5,542 bases of DNA from Acidobacteriota bacterium (lineage in GTDB: Bacteria; Acidobacteriota; Terriglobia; Terriglobales; Acidobacteriaceae): positions 1 through 5,542 of the forward strand of contig JAJXXG010000158.1 of assembly GCA_021781255.1 (NCBI GenBank). Direction: 5' to 3'. Under the pieces are notes generated by a model. That model did no database searches. It had not been told where the DNA came from and saw nothing but the letters and a program-made list of their open reading frames with translations. Positions 3,798 to 5,542 of the stretch are shown here, in pieces. How positions within the stretch are numbered: position 1 is the first letter of the stretch; every line of letters begins with the position of its first letter. Position numbers and translations under genes: made by a program.

Positions 3798-5542
3798 TTA
3801 GTGAGCAGAGTCAAGGGTTTGCGTGGCCCGGTCCAGTGCCTGGGTCAGCACGGCTAGTTGCTGTGCCGCCAGGCTGGTATCCCCGGCGTCAATGGCCTCG
3901 TTCACCCCCGGAATCACCACTGCCGCGTAGCCGGTAAACTCCCCGGGTGCATAGATGGTGTGTTTGTACCATGGGCGATTCGGCAACCCGGCCGGGGTCA
4001 GCAGCGCCGTCTCCACCTTGCGCAAGATCTGGTTCAGCGGGGCAGGGTTGTTGGGGTGACCCACCTGAAGGGCACGCGCCCGGGCCGCCGCGGCGGCAAA
4101 TCGGGCTGCGGCAGCCTCTGCCGGAGCAAAGTCCAGCGAGTTGACTCCCGCGTTGGCGGCCTTGTGTTTGGCCGCGTCCAGATAGGACGCAATCTCGCGT
4201 GCGTATGCCGGGTAGTCATAGGGCAACACGTCGGCGTCGGCCATGCGCAGCGCCTCCAGCCCGAATACGCGCGCCATCTGCTGCAAATAGAGGAAGTGCG
4301 CGTCGGCGTTCATCGTGTACCACGCAAAATCGTCAAAGGTGGAGTGATAGACGCCGTAGTCTCCTTCTGAACCCACGTCGGTGGAGGGCACGCCCGCATG
4401 TTGCAGAAAGGGCGTAAAGTCCGAGCCGGAGCCAAGGTCGCTTACCTGCACCTCTTCGCCGGGCTGGGCCGGAGCATTGGAGGCACGGTGTGCGCTCTTG
4501 CTGCGGTTGATGCGCCATTCCTGGTAGACCGTACCACCCAGCGGACTGGGAACAGCCTGGGTCACTTCGCGGACAAACTGTTTGAGCGAGGGCACGGCGG
4601 CGGCCGTGAAATCCGGCCCGGCGACGCCCACATCCGTGTTGAAGTAGGCAACGGCATGATCCATGGCCTGGCCCTGCTGCTCCACCCACTCGGTCGAGCC
4701 GATCAGCCCTTCTTCCTCCGCATCCCAGCTGCAGAAGATGAGCGTGCGCCGGGGACGCCAGCCCTGCTGCAGCAGGGCGCCGATGCCGTGTACTGCTTCC
4801 AGCATGGCGGCGGTGCCGCTGTTCGGGTCCACTGCGCCGTAGACCCAGGCGTCGCGATGGTTCCCGGCGATCACCCACTCATCGGGGAACTCGGATCCCT
4901 TCACTTTGCCGATCACGTCCCAGATGGTGCGCCGCTGGTAATCCTGATGCGACACCAGGTGGACGCGGGCGCCGTCTCCGCCGATGTGATAGCGGAAGGG
5001 CAGTGCGCCCTGCCAACCCTGCGGCACGCCCGGCCCCTTCAGCGCCTGCAGAATCGGCGAGGCATCCTGGTAGCTGATGGGGATGGAGATGATGTGCGGC
5101 TGGTTTCCATCCGGAGAGATGCGGCTGCTGGCAGGCAACTCCGGGGTGGAGGCCACGCCCGGCGTCTCCGGGTCGCCGGGGTACTTGAACAGGTATTGGA
5201 CTGATCCGCGCTGCACTCCCGTGGCAGGCCGCCATGGACCCATGGGATAGGCATCGCCTTTGTAATAGCCGTCATCCTGCGGGTCAGAGTAGAGCAGCAC
5301 TCCGGCCGCGCCGCGCTGCTCGGCCAGGTAAACCTTCACGCCGCGAAAGATGGCTCCGTAGCGCACAATCACGATCTTGCCGTGCAGATCAATGTGCTGC
5401 GCCGCAAGCTGATTGAAGTCTTCCAGCCGCCCGTAATTGGCATAAACCACGCTGCCCGTCACGTCGCCCGAGCCCGACGAGCCGTTAAACGGCATCACGA
5501 CCCGGGGATCATTCTCGTAGGGGTCGCCCTGCACGTGCTCGC
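3798..5542 (-). CDS. M28B family metallopeptidase (glutamate carboxypeptidase II / transferrin-receptor-like), N-terminus beyond the window
   Basis: About 580 codons are visible; roughly 150 N-terminal residues by comparison with human GCPII (750), including any signal peptide, lie outside the right edge. In order it shows a PA (apical) domain (VYANYGRLEDF, GKIVIVRYGAIFRG, GAAGVLLYSDPQDD, TGVQRG), the M28 zinc-peptidase domain, and a C-terminal TfR-type dimerisation domain with LPNRPWYKHTIYAPGEFTGYA. Counting from the Val codon at 5534, the two-zinc ligands and catalytic Glu are intact: His226 (GNHRDAW), bridging Asp236 (AVDPNSG), Glu273-Glu274 (DAEEEG), Asp301 (FNTD) and His397 (VYHSTF). These align with His377, Asp387, Glu424/425, Asp453 and His553 of GCPII. 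It is therefore a probably active zinc exopeptidase, likely secreted or periplasmic as in relatives; substrate unknown. The GTG at 5534 is internal (preceded in frame by Glu-His), not the start. It has its own terminator and is separate from the ccm operon. Confidence 0.93.
   Translation of the reverse strand, partial: EHVQGDPYENDPRVVMPFNGSSGSGDVTGSVVYANYGRLEDFNQLAAQHIDLHGKIVIVRYGAIFRGVKVYLAEQRGAAGVLLYSDPQDDGYYKGDAYPMGPWRPATGVQRGSVQYLFKYPGDPETPGVASTPELPASSRISPDGNQPHIISIPISYQDASPILQALKGPGVPQGWQGALPFRYHIGGDGARVHLVSHQDYQRRTIWDVIGKVKGSEFPDEWVIAGNHRDAWVYGAVDPNSGTAAMLEAVHGIGALLQQGWRPRRTLIFCSWDAEEEGLIGSTEWVEQQGQAMDHAVAYFNTDVGVAGPDFTAAAVPSLKQFVREVTQAVPSPLGGTVYQEWRINRSKSAHRASNAPAQPGEEVQVSDLGSGSDFTPFLQHAGVPSTDVGSEGDYGVYHSTFDDFAWYTMNADAHFLYLQQMARVFGLEALRMADADVLPYDYPAYAREIASYLDAAKHKAANAGVNSLDFAPAEAAAARFAAAAARARALQVGHPNNPAPLNQILRKVETALLTPAGLPNRPWYKHTIYAPGEFTGYAAVVIPGVNEAIDAGDTSLAAQQLAVLTQALDRATQTLDSAH

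Noticed and set aside
4398..5204. Plus-strand open frame of 268 codons opposite the peptidase
   Set aside because: The opposite strand carries all M28 zinc ligands; this frame shows no domain.
5532..5534. GTG as the start of the peptidase
   Set aside because: The frame is open upstream to the window edge and the PA domain would be cut. The codon is an internal Val and the true start is off the window.
1..5542. CRISPR arrays, tRNA/rRNA genes, insertion sequences, phage or defence genes
   Set aside because: I looked on both strands and saw no repeat-spacer pattern, cloverleaf, transposase or integrase. The region looks like ordinary core chromosome.

Overview
The window is GC-rich (about 60 % by eye) and tightly packed, and every gene I can support lies on the minus strand. 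The protein set suits a Gram-negative bacterium, most likely Acidobacteriota (class Terriglobia). It has a System I cytochrome c maturation (ccm) operon, a large glutamate-carboxypeptidase-II-like M28 peptidase, and a DAHP synthase of the Thermotoga type with an N-terminal ACT-like domain. The phylum is inferred from protein style and gene mix, not from a marker gene.

Layout, read in the direction of transcription (right to left). (1) 5542-3798: the C-terminal three quarters of an M28B peptidase whose N-terminus lies beyond the right edge. (2) 3797-3675: a 123-nt spacer holding a Rho-independent-type terminator for the peptidase, then a perfect 15-bp-arm palindrome whose centre is an exact CRP-type operator core (TGTGA-N6-TCACA), then a sigma70-like promoter and a ribosome binding site for ccmE. 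(3) 3674-322: a six-gene operon in the order ccmE, ccmA, ybaK-like, ccmB, ccmC, ccmD. Junctions are 4 nt apart (ccmE/ccmA), ATGA overlap (ccmA/ybaK), TGATG overlap (ybaK/ccmB), 71 nt (ccmB/ccmC, with a small stem-loop) and 37 nt (ccmC/ccmD). (4) 321-228: a 94-nt spacer with no convincing terminator or promoter. (5) 227-1: the N-terminal 75 codons of a DAHP synthase (aroF-type) running off the left edge.

How the genes work together: CcmA and CcmB form the ABC module. CcmC with CcmD loads heme onto the periplasmic chaperone CcmE, and CcmA/B activity releases holo-CcmE so that heme can be passed to apocytochrome c. The ligation genes (ccmF, ccmH, ccmG) are absent from both ends of this cluster. 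CcmE carries Cys (CxxxY) where the classical heme-binding His (HxxxY) should be, a variant known from archaea and Desulfovibrio. The most notable points are this Cys-type CcmE, the tRNA-editing gene translationally coupled between the two ABC subunits, and the CRP-like palindrome in front of the operon.
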